Shown piece by piece: positions 8,750-19,712 of a stretch of DNA of 64,000 nucleotides; within the stretch, counting starts at the first letter, position 1, and each line of letters opens with the position of its first letter. The position numbers were made by a program, and so were the translations under genes. The stretch is from Demequina sp. (GTDB lineage: Bacteria > Actinomycetota > Actinomycetes > Actinomycetales > Demequinaceae), in contig JANQAD010000001.1 of assembly GCA_024707205.1 (NCBI GenBank), positions 682,001-746,000 on the forward strand, given 5' to 3'. The notes beneath the pieces were generated by a model. It searched no databases. It was not told the DNA's origin and saw only the letters and a list, made by a program, of their open reading frames with translations.

Positions 8750-9066
8750 TTGCTGGCGGCGTATGCCTCACGGATCTCCGCGGAAACGCGACCGCGCTCG
8801 GAGACCTTATAGCCGTTCGCCTTGGCCCACTCGCGGATCTTGCTCGCGTCCGACCCGACCCGGCTGCGCCCACGCCCAGCCGCACGACGACCGCTCACGC
8901 GACGACCGGCCGCGACCCACGGAGCGAGCGCGTCGCGCAGCGCGGCCGCATTCTTGTCGGAAAGGTCAACCTCGTAGCCAACGCCGTCGAGCGAAAAGCT
9001 CACGGTCTCCGTGGCGCTGCCGCCGTCAACATCGTCAACGAGAACAACCTGAACCCTCTGAGCCAT
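8746..9066 (-). CDS. lsr2: Lsr2-like nucleoid-associated protein
   Basis: This is an actinobacterial H-NS-like protein that bridges DNA and silences AT-rich, often horizontally acquired, genes. The 106-residue product has the N-terminal dimerisation strand region (MAQRVQVVLVDDVDGGSATETVSFSLDG), the conserved YEVDLSDKNAAALRDAL segment and the C-terminal DNA-binding motif IREWAKANGYKVSERGRVSAEIREAY with its minor-groove RGR. It lies downstream of lysS as in many actinobacteria and is coupled to the lactonase gene. Confidence 0.95.
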   Translation of the reverse strand: MAQRVQVVLVDDVDGGSATETVSFSLDGVGYEVDLSDKNAAALRDALAPWVAAGRRVSGRRAAGRGRSRVGSDASKIREWAKANGYKVSERGRVSAEIREAYAASK

Positions 9067-9111
9067 TGCAAAGCCTTCCGATTTCCCCCGAGAGATTGGT
9101 TTAGCAACGCC

Positions 9112-9142
9112 ATCGTAGTCACCGGCAATAGCGCCGTGTCAA
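9112..9142 (-). promoter_or_regulatory. Candidate lsr2 promoter
   Basis: On the minus strand a perfect TTGACA (9137-9142) is followed 19 bases later by TACGAT (9112-9117), leaving a leader of about 40 bases before the lsr2 ATG. The spacing is longer than the usual 17-18 bases, so the -10 call is tentative. Confidence 0.4.
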
Positions 9143-9145
9143 TTT

Positions 9146-9343
9146 CTAGGCGTTTTCCGCCGGTTTCTTTTCGCCATTGCCCGACGCTTCGGCCGCGCGG
9201 CGCGCATCCTCGGCATCGATGCGGGCGATTTCGGCGCGCTCGCGCCTATCGGCGCGAATAACGGCGCGCATCACGTACCAGAAGATGAGGCCGATCCCGA
9301 CGGACGGGAGGACGCTGATGAGCACAGCTTCAAGGCCGGTCAT
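9146..9343 (-). CDS. Small single-pass membrane protein
   Basis: The product has 65 residues: an N-terminal membrane helix ([26 protein letters not shown]) followed by a charged helical tail ([26 protein letters not shown]). Its ATG overlaps the lysS stop (ATGA), which supports real translation and co-expression with lysS. No function is recognised. Similar short membrane proteins often sit between lysS and lsr2 in related genomes, but I cannot assign a role. Confidence 0.75.
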   Translation of the reverse strand: MTGLEAVLISVLPSVGIGLIFWYVMRAVIRADRRERAEIARIDAEDARRAAEASGNGEKKPAENA

Positions 9344-10851
9344 GACTCCTCCGGCTTCACGAGCGGGAACAGAATGGTCTCGCGGATGCCGAGCCCGGTC
9401 AGCGCCATGAGGAGTCGGTCGACCCCAAGGCCCATTCCGCCGGACGGCGGCATCGCGTACTCCATGGCCGCGAGGAAGTCCTCGTCAAGCTTCATGGCCT
9501 CATCGTCTCCCTGCGCCGCCATGGCCGCCTGTTGGGCGAAGCGCTCGCGCTGAATGACAGGGTCCACGAGCTCCGAGTACGCCGTGGCGAGCTCGAAACC
9601 CCGCACGTAGAGGTCCCACTTCTCGACCACGCCGCGCTGCGTGCGGTGATCGCGCGTGAGGGGGCTGGTCTCCACTGGGAAGTCGCGGACGAACGTGGGC
9701 GCGTGGAGGTCGTCGCCCACGTAGTGCTCCCACAGCACCTCCACGAGCTTGCCGTGGTTGATGCGCTTGGGGTCCACGGAGAGGTCCGCGGCGGCGAGCA
9801 GCTGCGTGAGCCGTTCCAGTGTGGTCTCCGGCGTCACCTCTTCACCGATCGCGGACGAAAGCGACCCGTACATCGTGATGTCCGCCCATTCGCCGCCGAG
9901 GTCGTATTCCTCGCCGTCGGCGAGCGTCACGACTTGAGTGCCGAAGACGTCCTGCGCGGACTGCTGGATGAGGTCCTTGGTCAACACCGCCATGGTGTTG
10001 TAGTCGCCGTACGCCTCATATGCCTCGAGCATGGAGAACTCGGGCGAGTGCGAAGAATCGGAGCCTTCGTTGCGGAAATTGCGGTTGATCTCGAATACCT
10101 TCTCGATTCCGCCAACTGCCGCCCTCTTGAGGAACAGCTCGGGGGCGATCCGGAGGTAGAGATCAATATCGAAAGCGTTCATGTGCGTGACGAAGGGGCG
10201 GGCGGCCGCGCCGCCCGCCTGGGTCTGCAGCATGGGGGTCTCCACCTCGAGGAAGCCGCGCTCGTGGAGCGATTCGCGAATGCTCCGCACCACGAGCGCG
10301 CGGCGGCGCACAGTGTCCCGCGCGAGCGGGCGCGCGATGAGGTCAACGTAGCGGTGGCGCACCCGCGACTCTTCGCTGAGCTCCTTGTGCAGAACCGGCA
10401 GCGGGCGGAGCGCCTTCGCGGCCAGCCGCCACTCGGTCGCGAACACAGAGATCTCGCCGCGGCGGGACCTGCCCACCGGTCCCTGTGCGAACAGGTGGTC
10501 GCCCAAGTCGACGTCGGACTTGAAGGCGGCAAGAGCGTCGGGCCCAACGGCGTCGAGCGAGAGCATCAGCTGAAGCCGCTCCCCCGCGCCGTCCTGAATG
10601 GTCGCGAAGCACAGCTTGCCGGTGTTGCGGATGAAGACAACGCGGCCGGCGACGCCGACGACGTCCGTGGTCTCCTCGCCGTCCTCGAGATCCGCGTACC
10701 GCGCGCGCACGTCCGCGATCTGTGCGGTGACGGGCACGCCAACGGGGTACGCCTCACCGCCGTTCGCGATGATCTTGGCGCGCTTCTCCAGCCGCACCTG
10801 GATCTGCTCGGGCAGGTCGGCGTCTGGGGTGTCGGTGGGCTCGTTGGTCAC
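9340..10851 (-). CDS. lysS: Lysyl-tRNA synthetase, class II
   Basis: This enzyme charges tRNA-Lys. The 503-residue product has an N-terminal OB-fold anticodon-binding domain (about residues 50-160) and the class II catalytic core. Motif 1 lies near [21 protein letters not shown], motif 2 in [31 protein letters not shown], and motif 3 in [19 protein letters not shown] at 10849-10851 is preferred because the longer in-frame extension would run into nadC. It begins 37 bases after nadC. Confidence 0.96.
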   Translation of the reverse strand: MTNEPTDTPDADLPEQIQVRLEKRAKIIANGGEAYPVGVPVTAQIADVRARYADLEDGEETTDVVGVAGRVVFIRNTGKLCFATIQDGAGERLQLMLSLDAVGPDALAAFKSDVDLGDHLFAQGPVGRSRRGEISVFATEWRLAAKALRPLPVLHKELSEESRVRHRYVDLIARPLARDTVRRRALVVRSIRESLHERGFLEVETPMLQTQAGGAAARPFVTHMNAFDIDLYLRIAPELFLKRAAVGGIEKVFEINRNFRNEGSDSSHSPEFSMLEAYEAYGDYNTMAVLTKDLIQQSAQDVFGTQVVTLADGEEYDLGGEWADITMYGSLSSAIGEEVTPETTLERLTQLLAAADLSVDPKRINHGKLVEVLWEHYVGDDLHAPTFVRDFPVETSPLTRDHRTQRGVVEKWDLYVRGFELATAYSELVDPVIQRERFAQQAAMAAQGDDEAMKLDEDFLAAMEYAMPPSGGMGLGVDRLLMALTGLGIRETILFPLVKPEES

Positions 10852-10888
10852 GGCATCAAGGGTACCGGCGCGTATGGGTGCGCAGGAT

Positions 10889-11788
10889 TCAGAGCAGATC
10901 CAGCGCGATGTCGAGGATAGGGCTCGAATGCGTGAGCCCGCCAACACTCATGAAGTCGACGCCCGTCTCGGCCACGGACCGCGCGTTGTCCAGGGTCAGC
11001 CCACCGGTCGCCTCGATCCACACCTTGCCGATCTCCGGCTCGCGCGCGCGCAGCCTCACCACGAACTGTGCCATGTGGCCCGTGGACATGTTGTCCAGCA
11101 TCAGGAAGCGGACGCCCGCCGCGAGCGCCTCCTCCACCTGCGACCAGCTTTCGACCTCGACCTGCACGGGCACGTCGGGGAACCGCGCGGTGATCGCCTC
11201 CACCGCGGCCGTCACCGACCCCGCGGCCACCACGTGGTTGTCCTTGACCATCGCGCAGTCGAACAGCCCCATGCGCTTGTTGACCCCGCCGCCGCACCTG
11301 ACCGCGTACTTCTCGAGCTCGCGCAGGCCGGGCGTGGTCTTTCGCGTGTCGAGCACGCGAGCGCCGGTTCCCGCGAGCGCGTCCGCCCACTTGCGCGTGT
11401 GCGTCGCCACGCCCGACGCCCTGCTCAGCAGGTTGAGCGCCGTCCGTTCCCCAACGAGCACCACGTGCCCGGCGCCGCTGAGCTCCGCGAGAGTGGCGCC
11501 CTTGGCCACGGCAGCGCCGTCCTTGACACGCGCTTCCACGGCCACCGGGTCCATCCCAAAGCGCCGCGCTACCTGGGCCATCGTCTCGGCGACGGCGTCG
11601 ATGCCCGCGACCACGCCGTCGGCCCTCGCCACGATGCTGCCGCGCACCCACGAGCTGGTGGGAATCGTGGCCTGAGTGGTGACGTCCCTGCCGGGCGCGG
11701 GGCCAAGATCCTCGTCGAGCGCGGTGGTCACGATTCGCGCAAGAAACACCGGGTCGAGCGGGCGGTCCTGGGGAAGCTCCTCTGGCAT
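10889..11788 (-). CDS. nadC: Nicotinate-nucleotide pyrophosphorylase (quinolinate phosphoribosyltransferase)
   Basis: NadC converts quinolinate and PRPP to nicotinate mononucleotide, with CO2 release, in de novo NAD synthesis. The 299-residue product shows [58 protein letters not shown] and [13 protein letters not shown], all diagnostic. ATG at 11786-11788 has GGAGG seven bases upstream. nadB lies upstream, separated by a PrsW-like gene and a small membrane-protein gene; nadA is not in the window. Confidence 0.97.
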   Translation of the reverse strand: MPEELPQDRPLDPVFLARIVTTALDEDLGPAPGRDVTTQATIPTSSWVRGSIVARADGVVAGIDAVAETMAQVARRFGMDPVAVEARVKDGAAVAKGATLAELSGAGHVVLVGERTALNLLSRASGVATHTRKWADALAGTGARVLDTRKTTPGLRELEKYAVRCGGGVNKRMGLFDCAMVKDNHVVAAGSVTAAVEAITARFPDVPVQVEVESWSQVEEALAAGVRFLMLDNMSTGHMAQFVVRLRAREPEIGKVWIEATGGLTLDNARSVAETGVDFMSVGGLTHSSPILDIALDLL

Positions 11789-11815
11789 CAGCACGCCTCC
11801 ATTGTGGCGCGTGCG

Positions 11816-13014
11816 CTACACCTGGTATCCGCGTTCCGCCCAGTAGCGGCGATATTCCTCGAGTTGGCGCTGGTATTCGGCCTGCGCCCGTGCCGCCTCC
11901 GCTGCCCGACGCTGCCCCTCCTCGAGCGACAGCCTCACCCGGGTACGCAGGTCGTTGGCGACTTGGTCCCCCGCGTCCACGGCGTCCGCAAGGTCCACGA
12001 GGAGCGCCTCGTGGGTGCGCTGGACCGGCTTGGCGGCGGGGCCGTACGCGCCCACCGCCTCGCGGCGGCGGCGCCTGCGGGCGCGCAGCGTTCCACCGAG
12101 GCCTTCGGCCCACTCTCGGGGAGGGTGCCGGCCTCCACCTCGCCGTTGAGCACGGTCGCCACCCACGCGTGCTCCGCGCGCCGTGCAAGGTGGATGACGA
12201 GCCACAGCAGGAACGGGATGCACGTTGCGAAGGCCATGCGGGACAAGATGCCTGGCAGAACGGGAGAGTTCCAGAGGAAGTGCACGCCGTATGCGAGGGC
12301 GAGGCAAAGGAGTCCCCAGCCATAGCGTCGGGCCTGGGGGCGACCGAAGAGAAAGCCGAGCGCGGCGCCGGTGAACGCGGTGAAGATCGCGTGCGAGACG
12401 GGCCAGAACAGCCCCGTGCGTAGCAGATAGGTCACGAGGGTGGCGATGGGCTGGCTCTCGCCAAAGCTCATGGTGGTGATGTTGAACGCGTAGATGACGT
12501 TCTCGGTGAGCAGGAATCCGAGGCCGACAAGCGCCCCGAGCAGCAGCCCGTCCATGGCCGTGCGCAGCCACGAGCGCGCCGCGAAGATCACGGCGACCAC
12601 GCCAAGCAGCTTTCCGGTCTCCTCGGTGAGCGGGGCGGCGATGGCGGCGCCCCACTCGTTCGCGAAGTCGAGGCTCACGTGCTGAGCGAGGAGCAGGATG
12701 ATGGCGCCGTTGGCGTTGAGCGCGAAGACGCCGGTGGCGACCACCGCACCCCAGATCACGGCCGCGAGAGCCGCAGAGCGCGCGGGCCGGGTCACGATCT
12801 GCATGCCCTTCACCAGGAACCAGACGAGCACGAACATCGGGGCCGAGAGCAGCACCGCGAGCGCGCCCGTCACCGCGAAGCGCTGAAATGCCGGCGCGAG
12901 GCCGGTCGCCAAGACCCATGCGCCGGCCGCGGTGAAGACGACAAGCAGCCACCACCCAGGGTTGCCTGGGTTCCACAAGCGAACCGTGGCGCTGCGGCGT
13001 GCGATCTCCTTCAT
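11816..13014 (-). CDS. PrsW-family glutamic-type intramembrane protease (frameshift near 12080-12115)
   Basis: This multi-pass membrane protein has PrsW-type motifs: EE in APLTEETGKLLGV, the downstream Glu in GFLLTENVIYAF and His in VSHAIFTAFTGAALGF. PrsW proteases cleave anti-sigma or other membrane proteins; the target here is unknown. After the last helix the frame shifts by one base near 12080-12115. The continuation is a charged helical tail (THEALLVDLADAVDAG ... QRQLEEYRRYWAERGYQV) that ends at 11816. The repaired length is 399 residues. The catalytic domain is upstream of the shift and intact. Its ATG overlaps the upstream gene stop (ATGA). Confidence 0.85.
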
Positions 13015-13649
13015 GGTCGGGGCCCCTGAGCCTCCGGGAACACCTGCGGGTCCCGCGGGACGTCATCGACGCTGACCACGCCAACGTCTACCGATGACTT
13101 CATGGCGGCGATGTCGTCTGCGTGATCGGCCATTGCTGCCGCAGGCCCCGTGGTGCGCAGCAGCGCGACTCCGACGTCCTCGCGCACCACCATCAACTCG
13201 CCGGGATCGCTGCCCAGAGTGAAGTCGATGACGTACTCGGTTCGCGGGATCGTCTGCGTCGGGGTCTTGGCGGGATCGAGCGTGACGAGGGCGTCATCGC
13301 TCGGGGCGTCGGGGATCTGGCCAACCGTTGCCCCCGCCTCCTCCAAGAGCTCGGCCATGCGCGCCAGCAGGTCCGCGCTGGAGCCGAACCACACGCCATC
13401 GCTGAGTCGGACCGTCACGCCGTCGCTGGTCACGACCGGACGGGACGACACGGCCGCGTCGAGGTCAAGGGTCCAGCCCTGCGCGGGCGCGAACGAGGCC
13501 GTCGTTGCGGTGACCCGCTCGCCCGGCTCCACGGGACGGGTCGTCGAGGCGAGTCCCGGGAGTGCAGGAACCACGAACAGCGCGAGCAGCCCCAGCGCGA
13601 CCACCACGGGGACCCACACGCTCGCGCGCCATGGCTTCGCGGTAATCAC
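13011..13649 (-). CDS. Membrane-anchored protein of unknown function
   Basis: The product has 212 residues with one N-terminal membrane helix (VWVPVVVALGLLALFVVPALPGL) and an outside domain without cysteines, metal motifs or recognisable enzyme signatures. The GTG start lies at 13647-13649. The stop overlaps the ATG of the PrsW-like gene, so the pair is probably one functional unit, for example protease plus substrate or regulator. That link is inference. Confidence 0.75.
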   Translation of the reverse strand: MITAKPWRASVWVPVVVALGLLALFVVPALPGLASTTRPVEPGERVTATTASFAPAQGWTLDLDAAVSSRPVVTSDGVTVRLSDGVWFGSSADLLARMAELLEEAGATVGQIPDAPSDDALVTLDPAKTPTQTIPRTEYVIDFTLGSDPGELMVVREDVGVALLRTTGPAAAMADHADDIAAMKSSVDVGVVSVDDVPRDPQVFPEAQGPRP

Positions 13650-13861
13650 GGGCCAACGCTAACAGCGGGCGCTCACCCAGGGACTTCGGTCCCTATCCCC
13701 CGCGCCGCGCGCCAGTAGCGTGAAAGTGGCGTCGTCTATGACGGCGCCGGGCCCGCTGCTCGGTCGCCCGAGCCGCGAGCCTTCCTCACACGCGACGGCG
13801 GGCGGCGCAGGTCGCCCGTCGTTGTGTGGCACGGGTCGCGTCGTGCGGCCCGACGCTGTGG

Positions 13862-15553
13862 CTAAGCCAGTTCGAGCGGCGCCTCAGTGAGGTGCAGCTC
13901 CCCGTCCGGGTCCAGCGTGGCCACGAGCCGCACTCGCCACCGGTCGTCCGTGGCGGGGTAGTCGCTGCGGACGTGACCGCCGCGGGTCTCCGTGCGCGTC
14001 AGTGCGGCACTGGAGAGGATCGAGGCGGTGGCGAGCACGTTCGAGGTCTCCCACTCCGCCACCTGCGGCATCACGGCTCCAGGCTCGGAGGTGTGGAAAC
14101 GGCCGCGAATGCCCGCGAGGCGCGACACCGCGGTGGCGAGGCCCTCCATGTCGCGGATCGGACCTGCGCCGTCGTGGGCCACCGCCTGAATCTTGCGTCG
14201 CATCGTGGCCGGCACCAGGGACGTTGGCGCCGGGCGGTCTACGGGCTCCGCCTGGGTAAGCACGCCGTCGGCCACCAAACCGGCTGCATCCGTCGCCGCG
14301 CGCTTGGCGAAGACCAGGCCCTCGAGCAGCGAGTTCGAAGCGAGGCGATTGGCGCCGTGCACGCCCGTGCATGCGGCCTCGCCGATCGCGTAGAGGCCCT
14401 GCTGGGTGGAGCGGCCGTTGAGCTCGGTGAGGATGCCGCCAGAGTGGAAGTGCTGCGCGGGCGCTACCGGAATGAGGTCGCGGCCCATGTCGATGCCCCG
14501 CTCCTCGAGCCGCGCCCAGATGGTGGGAAAGCGCTGCTTGAGGAACGCGCCGCCGAGGTGGCGGCAGTCGAGGAAGACGTTGTCCGAGCCGTCCTCCTTC
14601 ATCTGCGCCACGATGTTGCGGCTCACGACGTCGCGGGGGGCGAGCTCCGCGAGCTCGTGGCGGCCGACCATGAACCGCTCGCCATCCGCGTTGAGGAGGT
14701 AGGCGCCCTCGCCACGCACGGCCTCGGAAATGAGCGGGAGCTGGCCGCGGGCGCCGGAGCCCTCCCACAGCACCGTGGGGTGGAACTGCACGAACTCGAT
14801 GTCGGCGACGGCGGCGCCGGCCCGGATCGCGGTCGCGATGCCGTCGCCCGTCGCCGAGGCGGGGTTGGTGGACGAGCGGAAGACCTGGCCGATGCCCCCG
14901 GTCGCCACGATGACCGCCTTGGCAAGCGCGGCGCCGACGCCGTCTCGCGTGCCCTCGCCGATGACGTGGAGGGTGACGCCGCAGACCTTGCCCGCGCGGC
15001 CGTCGGCCGTTGGCGCGGCCGTGAGGAGGTCCACCACCATCGCGTGCTCAATGACCTCGATGCCAGGGTCGTTGCGGATCGCCTCGAGCTGGGCGACCAG
15101 CGCGCGGCTGATTTCCGCCCCGGTCGCGTCGCCGCCGGCGTGGACGATGCGGTCGCGGTGGTGACCACCCTCGCGGGTCAGGTTGATGTCGCCAGAGGGG
15201 CCGGTGTCGAAGTGCGCGCCGCGCGCCACGAGCTCGCGCACGCGGTCCGGGCCCTCGGTGACGAGCGTCCGCACCGCCTCCTCGCTGCACAGCCCTGCGC
15301 CCGCCACGAGGGTGTCCTCGAGGTGCTCTTGCGGAGTGTCCTCGGGGTCGAGCGCGGCGGCGATGCCACCCTGCGCCCACACCGTGGAGCCGGAGCTCAG
15401 CACGCCCTTGGTGACCACGAGCACGCGGTCCACCTTTTCGCGGAGCTCGAGAGCGGCGCTCAGCCCGGCGATGCCGGAGCCGACCACGATAACGTCCGCG
15501 GTGATGGTCCAGCCGGGCTCGGGCGCGGTGAGGCGGTGAACAAAACGGGTCAT
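13862..15553 (-). CDS. nadB: L-aspartate oxidase
   Basis: NadB is an FAD flavoenzyme that oxidises aspartate to iminoaspartate, the first step of de novo NAD synthesis. The 563-residue product has the FAD dinucleotide fold VIVVGSGIAGLSAALELRE, the catalytic region LTREGGHHRDRIVHAGGDATG, and ATGGIGQVFRSSTNPASATGDGIA with EFVQFHPT. It also has the C-terminal signature GGILTELNGRSTQQGLYAIGEAACTGVHGANRLASNSLLEG. The ATG at 15551-15553 starts the reading frame. Its usual partner nadA is not seen nearby. Confidence 0.97.
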   Translation of the reverse strand: MTRFVHRLTAPEPGWTITADVIVVGSGIAGLSAALELREKVDRVLVVTKGVLSSGSTVWAQGGIAAALDPEDTPQEHLEDTLVAGAGLCSEEAVRTLVTEGPDRVRELVARGAHFDTGPSGDINLTREGGHHRDRIVHAGGDATGAEISRALVAQLEAIRNDPGIEVIEHAMVVDLLTAAPTADGRAGKVCGVTLHVIGEGTRDGVGAALAKAVIVATGGIGQVFRSSTNPASATGDGIATAIRAGAAVADIEFVQFHPTVLWEGSGARGQLPLISEAVRGEGAYLLNADGERFMVGRHELAELAPRDVVSRNIVAQMKEDGSDNVFLDCRHLGGAFLKQRFPTIWARLEERGIDMGRDLIPVAPAQHFHSGGILTELNGRSTQQGLYAIGEAACTGVHGANRLASNSLLEGLVFAKRAATDAAGLVADGVLTQAEPVDRPAPTSLVPATMRRKIQAVAHDGAGPIRDMEGLATAVSRLAGIRGRFHTSEPGAVMPQVAEWETSNVLATASILSSAALTRTETRGGHVRSDYPATDDRWRVRLVATLDPDGELHLTEAPLELA

Positions 15554-15650
15554 GCGCTCAACTTAGCGCGGGCGGGGAGGTGGTCCAGCGTCGGGCTGCA
15601 ACACTTGGGCGCGGGCCGGGGGAGAATTCCGTCGAATGCCATCTGCCGAT

Positions 15651-16950
15651 CTAGGGCTTCTCCACGCTCACAATTCGCGGTTCGTATGCATACTGACCAA
15701 GGTCGTCCTGGTCCCCCGACTCGCGGGCCATCACCACTTCCCCACCGTCCGTAACGGCGACGTTGAAGGTGGACCCATTGCCGATTACGTACCACGTGTT
15801 GGTCGAGGCGCGCCAGAACAATTGGCGCCCCGGATAGTCCCCGTCCCATTCGAATGCGAAAACACCACCAGGCACGACCAAGACTTGACCGGCACCGGAG
15901 GACTGGTCCGGTTGCAGTGAAAGCGAGGTCACTGGGTCGCCACGCTGGTACACCGTAAGGAAGTGGTCCATGGCCACAGAGTCTGAGTCCGCCTTATATG
16001 CCACAGCGACAGTGTCTCCGCAAACACCCACGGAGTCGATGAAGCGACCAGAGACGCTGTCGCTCCACAAGACGGAGTCGCGCTGCACTTCGCCAGCTGC
16101 ATCGAGGGTCACACCGTGAAGTGTCGCAACTGTGTCCGGGTAACCCGTGCTCACGCGATCGACCATATAGATGAGACGGGGCTGGTCGGCGGGCGCGCAC
16201 CGATCCAGACGCGAGAATCGAGCAGAGTCAAACGCAACTTCCTGAGGCTTGCTTCCGTCCAACGGCGCGGAAAACACCGAAGCATAGGACTTGTATCCAG
16301 CATCCTGCGTCGGATCCGCCCGCGTAACACTCTCAACCCAATAGGCACGATTGCCGACTGCGGTGAGGTAGTTGCTGTCACCGGGCGCAGCGAACGTCAA
16401 TCCGTCCCAGTCCACAGTGCTCTCGCCCACCTTCACCGGGGTGCCGGCCGGAGCGCGGGCGAACACGTCGTACGAGTCGAGTGTCAGTTGCCCGCTCTCA
16501 TCGCGGGCGAACCACACGACCGTTCCTCCGGGCGTTAGGACGCGCTCGCCCACGACTCCATTCGCACCGGGGGCCGCCGCCTTCCCCACGAGTAGTGAGT
16601 CACCATAGTCGCGCCAAGCGCGCGTATCGGGATTCATCACGCCGACGCCAGCGCCTTCCGTGCCCCACGACCACAGGTCCCCGTAGGGGTCTATCCAGTA
16701 GAAGCTGCCCCGCGGGGGTGGGCAATCCGGCCGGAATCGGCAAGTCTGCCAAGGCGCCGCCAGCGCTTGGGTCCTCAATTGCCTCACGGACTGAGACCTC
16801 GACGCTCGGTGAGCCTGTCCCGTCCGCACTCGCTGAACTCGTGACAGGAGGCGCAATCGAGGACGGGGGTGGCGCAGTGTCGCAACCGACCAGTACAAGA
16901 AGCGCGACGGTCAAGCCAAGGGAAATAGCGGAGATCCGCGTGCGCGTCAC
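15651..16950 (-). CDS. Secreted lipoprotein of unknown function (frameshift at 16714-16718)
   Basis: GTG at 16948-16950 opens TRTRISAISLGLTVALLVLVGCD, a lipoprotein signal with lipobox LVGC, followed by a Ser/Pro/Thr-rich linker. The frame then shifts at a run of five G (16714-16718). Removing one base gives a continuous 432-residue product. The exported domain (GSFYWIDPYGDLWSWGTEG ... VVWFARDESGQLTLDSYDVFARAPAG ... LFWRASTNTWYVIGNGSTF) has repeated W/Y-G and DG turns like a beta-propeller, but no family is recognised. It overlaps the upstream peptidase gene (GTGA). Base composition is visibly less GC-rich than its neighbours. Confidence 0.72.
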
Positions 16951-17875
16951 CACACCGAGAAGCGATTTGCCGTGGACTTGTAAAATGACGACGACGTCGG
17001 GACGTAGATCTTCGCGGAGCTTTCGTAATTGGCCAGTCCGGCGGCGGGGTCCATCATGGACAAATGTCCGCCGTTGTCCGTGTACCCGATTCCAGTCACC
17101 CAATGGCCGATCGTGTGACTCACGGGATGATTGTTGTAATGGGGTCCATCTGCGGACTCGCCGGTTGAAACAGCAAAAGGTTCGTTCCCCGAGATAGACA
17201 GAATAAACATGTCTTCCAACTGGCTTTGGCTCGTGACTTTGCTCCGCACATAATAGCCGGTATTGGCTCCCGATCGCCAAAGGTTCATTCCGTAGTTCAT
17301 GTTGTTGCCCCGCGTGGACGTTTCGGTGTTGGCCTCAGTCTTCAGGTAAGTGGAGCTCGCCAAATGCGCTTGGGTGAGCGAAACTCCATCCTTGGCGCCC
17401 GTGGTCTTGCCTATGAACTTGAAGGTCATGTATGCGGTGGCGGCCCGCAGTAGTAGTACTTCTGCTGTTGCGCCCACGTCACGCTCAGCGCTTTTGCCAC
17501 CTGGAAGGACTGCGTCGTAGCGCCTGTGGAGAGCGCTTGCGCACCGACAACCAAGCCAGATGGCACCGCGCTCGCGCCGTAGGTGCTTGCGTATCCTGCG
17601 AGTAACTCGTCATAACTGGCACTCGACTTACTCGCGCCATCCAATCTCACGGTGGTACCAGAGCGCGCAGCCTCAATCTTCTGGCGCAATGCGTTGGCCA
17701 GTGCCAATTTGTCGCGCGATTGTTGAGTTTCGGGCGCCACGCTCGCCGGAACTTGCACCGAGCCCCCTCCGCCGTCAATATCCGTGGTGTGCGCGTCTGC
17801 AATGGCCACGGTGCCGCTCATGACAATTGCAACTGAGCACGCAACTGATCCGCAAATAGTTCGTAATGTGCGCAT
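16947..17875 (-). CDS. Secreted C39-like cysteine peptidase (frameshift near 17439-17446)
   Basis: The N-terminus (RTICGSVACSVAIVMSGTVAIADAH) is a Sec signal. A helical pro-region follows (QQSRDKLALANALRQKIEAA), then the catalytic start QQQKYYYCGPATAYM. That last stretch is read only if one base is restored near 17439-17446. The downstream part has the His block HYNNHPVSHTIGHWVTGIGYTDNGG, as in papain-like C39 peptidases. The repaired length is 309 residues. The next gene is the lipoprotein, overlapping by four bases, so they probably act together at the cell surface. Lower GC than the flanking nad/pan genes suggests a later acquisition. Confidence 0.78.
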
Positions 17876-18011
17876 GATTTACCCCCGATCTTTCGCGGGC
17901 GACGTCAACGTCGCCTCGGCTATCTTGACGGTAGACCCGCGCGCGCACACTGTCAACCGCAGTAGCGGTCTGCCAATCTCTACTTTCGGGGTGTCCGGCT
18001 CAAAGTGCCGA

Positions 18012-18817
18012 TTACGTCGCCCAAGGCACCCGCACATTGTCGATGAGCCGCACGTCCCCCACCCGGATAGCGCCAGCAATCGTCGCCTGGTTGAGCGCGT
18101 GCGTAAGCACGTCGAAGTAGTCCACGCTGATGCCCGGCTCGGCGTCGAGGACCGCCCGCCCCGTCGCGAGCGCCTCCGCAAGCGGGCGCCCCCCCGGAAC
18201 ACTCCCGCGGCGGCCTCGAGCGCCCGCGGCAAGACGAGCGCCGCCTCTCGCTGCGTTGGCGTGAGGAACCGGTTGCGCGAGGACATCGCCAGCCCGTCTG
18301 GGTCGCGCACCGTCACAGCCTCAAAGATCTCCACGGGCAGGTTGAAGTCGGCGACCATGCGCTCCACGAGCAGCAGCTGCTGCGCGTCCTTCTGGCCGAA
18401 CACCGCGACATCGGCCCTGGTAAGCATCAGCAGCTTGAGCACCACGGTGAGCATGCCGTCGAAGTGGCCGGGCCGCGCGGCGCCCTCCAGGATCTCTCCA
18501 AGCCGGCCCGACGCTACGGTCACCTCCGGCGTCCCGCTCGGGTAGACCTCGTGGACGGAGGGCGCGAAGACGACGTCAACGCCAAGCGGCTCCAGCAGGG
18601 CCAAGTCCGCATCGAGGTCCCGCGGATAGCGCTCCAGGTCCGCGGGGTCGTCGAACTGAAGCGGGTTGACGAAAATCGTCACCACCACCTCGTCGCACGC
18701 ACCCCGCGCGCCGCGCACGAGCAGCGCATGGCCCTCGTGCAGCGAGCCCATCGTCATCACCACGCCTCGGCGGCCGCGCGGCTCGCCGAGCTCCTCGGCC
18801 GTCGTCACCACTCGCAT
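18012..18817 (-). CDS. panC: Pantothenate synthetase (frameshift at the C7 run 18189-18195)
   Basis: PanC condenses pantoate and beta-alanine using ATP. From the ATG at 18815-18817 the product shows [70 protein letters not shown] and [24 protein letters not shown]. At 18189-18195 a run of seven C (G on the coding strand) breaks the frame. Restoring one base gives the normal C-terminus ([20 protein letters not shown] ... [13 protein letters not shown]) with TAA at 18012, 268 residues in total. panB and panD are not in the window. Confidence 0.93.
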
Positions 18818-18821
18818 CAGA

Positions 18822-19712
18822 TCAGTCCTCCCCCAGTCCCAACGTCGCGATGAGGTCCGCGTATTGCGCTGGCCCAATCCGCCCGCCCTCGAGCGCCAGG
18901 TCCGCGGTGGCCCGCGCCATCGCCCGGTAGGTCGCGCGCGTGACCGGCATGCCGGCGAGCGCCGCGAGGTGATCCGCCACGGTTCCCGCGTCCCCGCGAA
19001 CAACGGGCCCGGTGAGGGACGCCACCGACCCCGGGGCACCCGCGAGCGCGTTCTCAATGGAAGCATGGACCACCGGCCCGAGCACGCGGCCCGGCTCCTC
19101 CACGCCAAGCCGCGACAAGACCGCGGCAGACTGCGCCGCGAGTGTCACCGCATGATTCGCCGCGTGCACGATCGCCGCGTGATACGCCGCGCGGTCGCCC
19201 TCGGCGATCACGAGCGGCTCGCCGCCCATCTCCACCACCAGGGCCTGCGCGATGGGCAGCAGCGCCGCGGGCGCGGTGACCCCGAACACGGTGTCGGCGA
19301 GCCGGGCGCGGTCCAGCGACGTACCCGTGAAGGTCATGGCCGGGTGGATGGCGAGGGGAAGCGCCCCGGCGGCCACAGCGTCGGCCAGGATGCCCACGCC
19401 GAACCGCCCCGCCGTGTGCACCACCAGCTGCCCCGCGCGGAACGCGCCAACCGTGGCGAGCCCCGCGCACAGGGGAGCGAGCGCGTCGTCTGGGACGGTG
19501 ATGAGCACCAGGTCGGCGCCGCGCACCACCGCCTCCGGCTCCACACGCGGCACCCCTGGCAGCAGCGTCTCGATGCGGCTCACCGATTCCGCGGATACGC
19601 CCGACGCTCCCGTCACCGAGTGCCCCGCCTCGCGCAGGGCGGCGGCCAAGACTGCGCCAACGCGGCCGGCGCCCACCACGCCTACGGCGAGGCGGCTCGA
19701 GGAATCAGCCAC
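18822..19712 (-). CDS. Rossmann-fold DUF2520 protein next to panC (possible PanG-type ketopantoate reductase)
   Basis: The product has 296 residues with an N-terminal NAD(P)-binding motif ([23 protein letters not shown]), then [18 protein letters not shown] and [17 protein letters not shown] helical C-terminal domain of the DUF2520 type follows ([53 protein letters not shown]). As I recall, the alternative ketopantoate reductase PanG has this two-domain architecture, and adjacency to panC fits a role in pantothenate synthesis. That function is inference. GTG at 19710-19712 overlaps the upstream PH-domain gene by eight bases. Confidence 0.85.
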   Translation of the reverse strand: MADSSSRLAVGVVGAGRVGAVLAAALREAGHSVTGASGVSAESVSRIETLLPGVPRVEPEAVVRGADLVLITVPDDALAPLCAGLATVGAFRAGQLVVHTAGRFGVGILADAVAAGALPLAIHPAMTFTGTSLDRARLADTVFGVTAPAALLPIAQALVVEMGGEPLVIAEGDRAAYHAAIVHAANHAVTLAAQSAAVLSRLGVEEPGRVLGPVVHASIENALAGAPGSVASLTGPVVRGDAGTVADHLAALAGMPVTRATYRAMARATADLALEGGRIGPAQYADLIATLGLGED

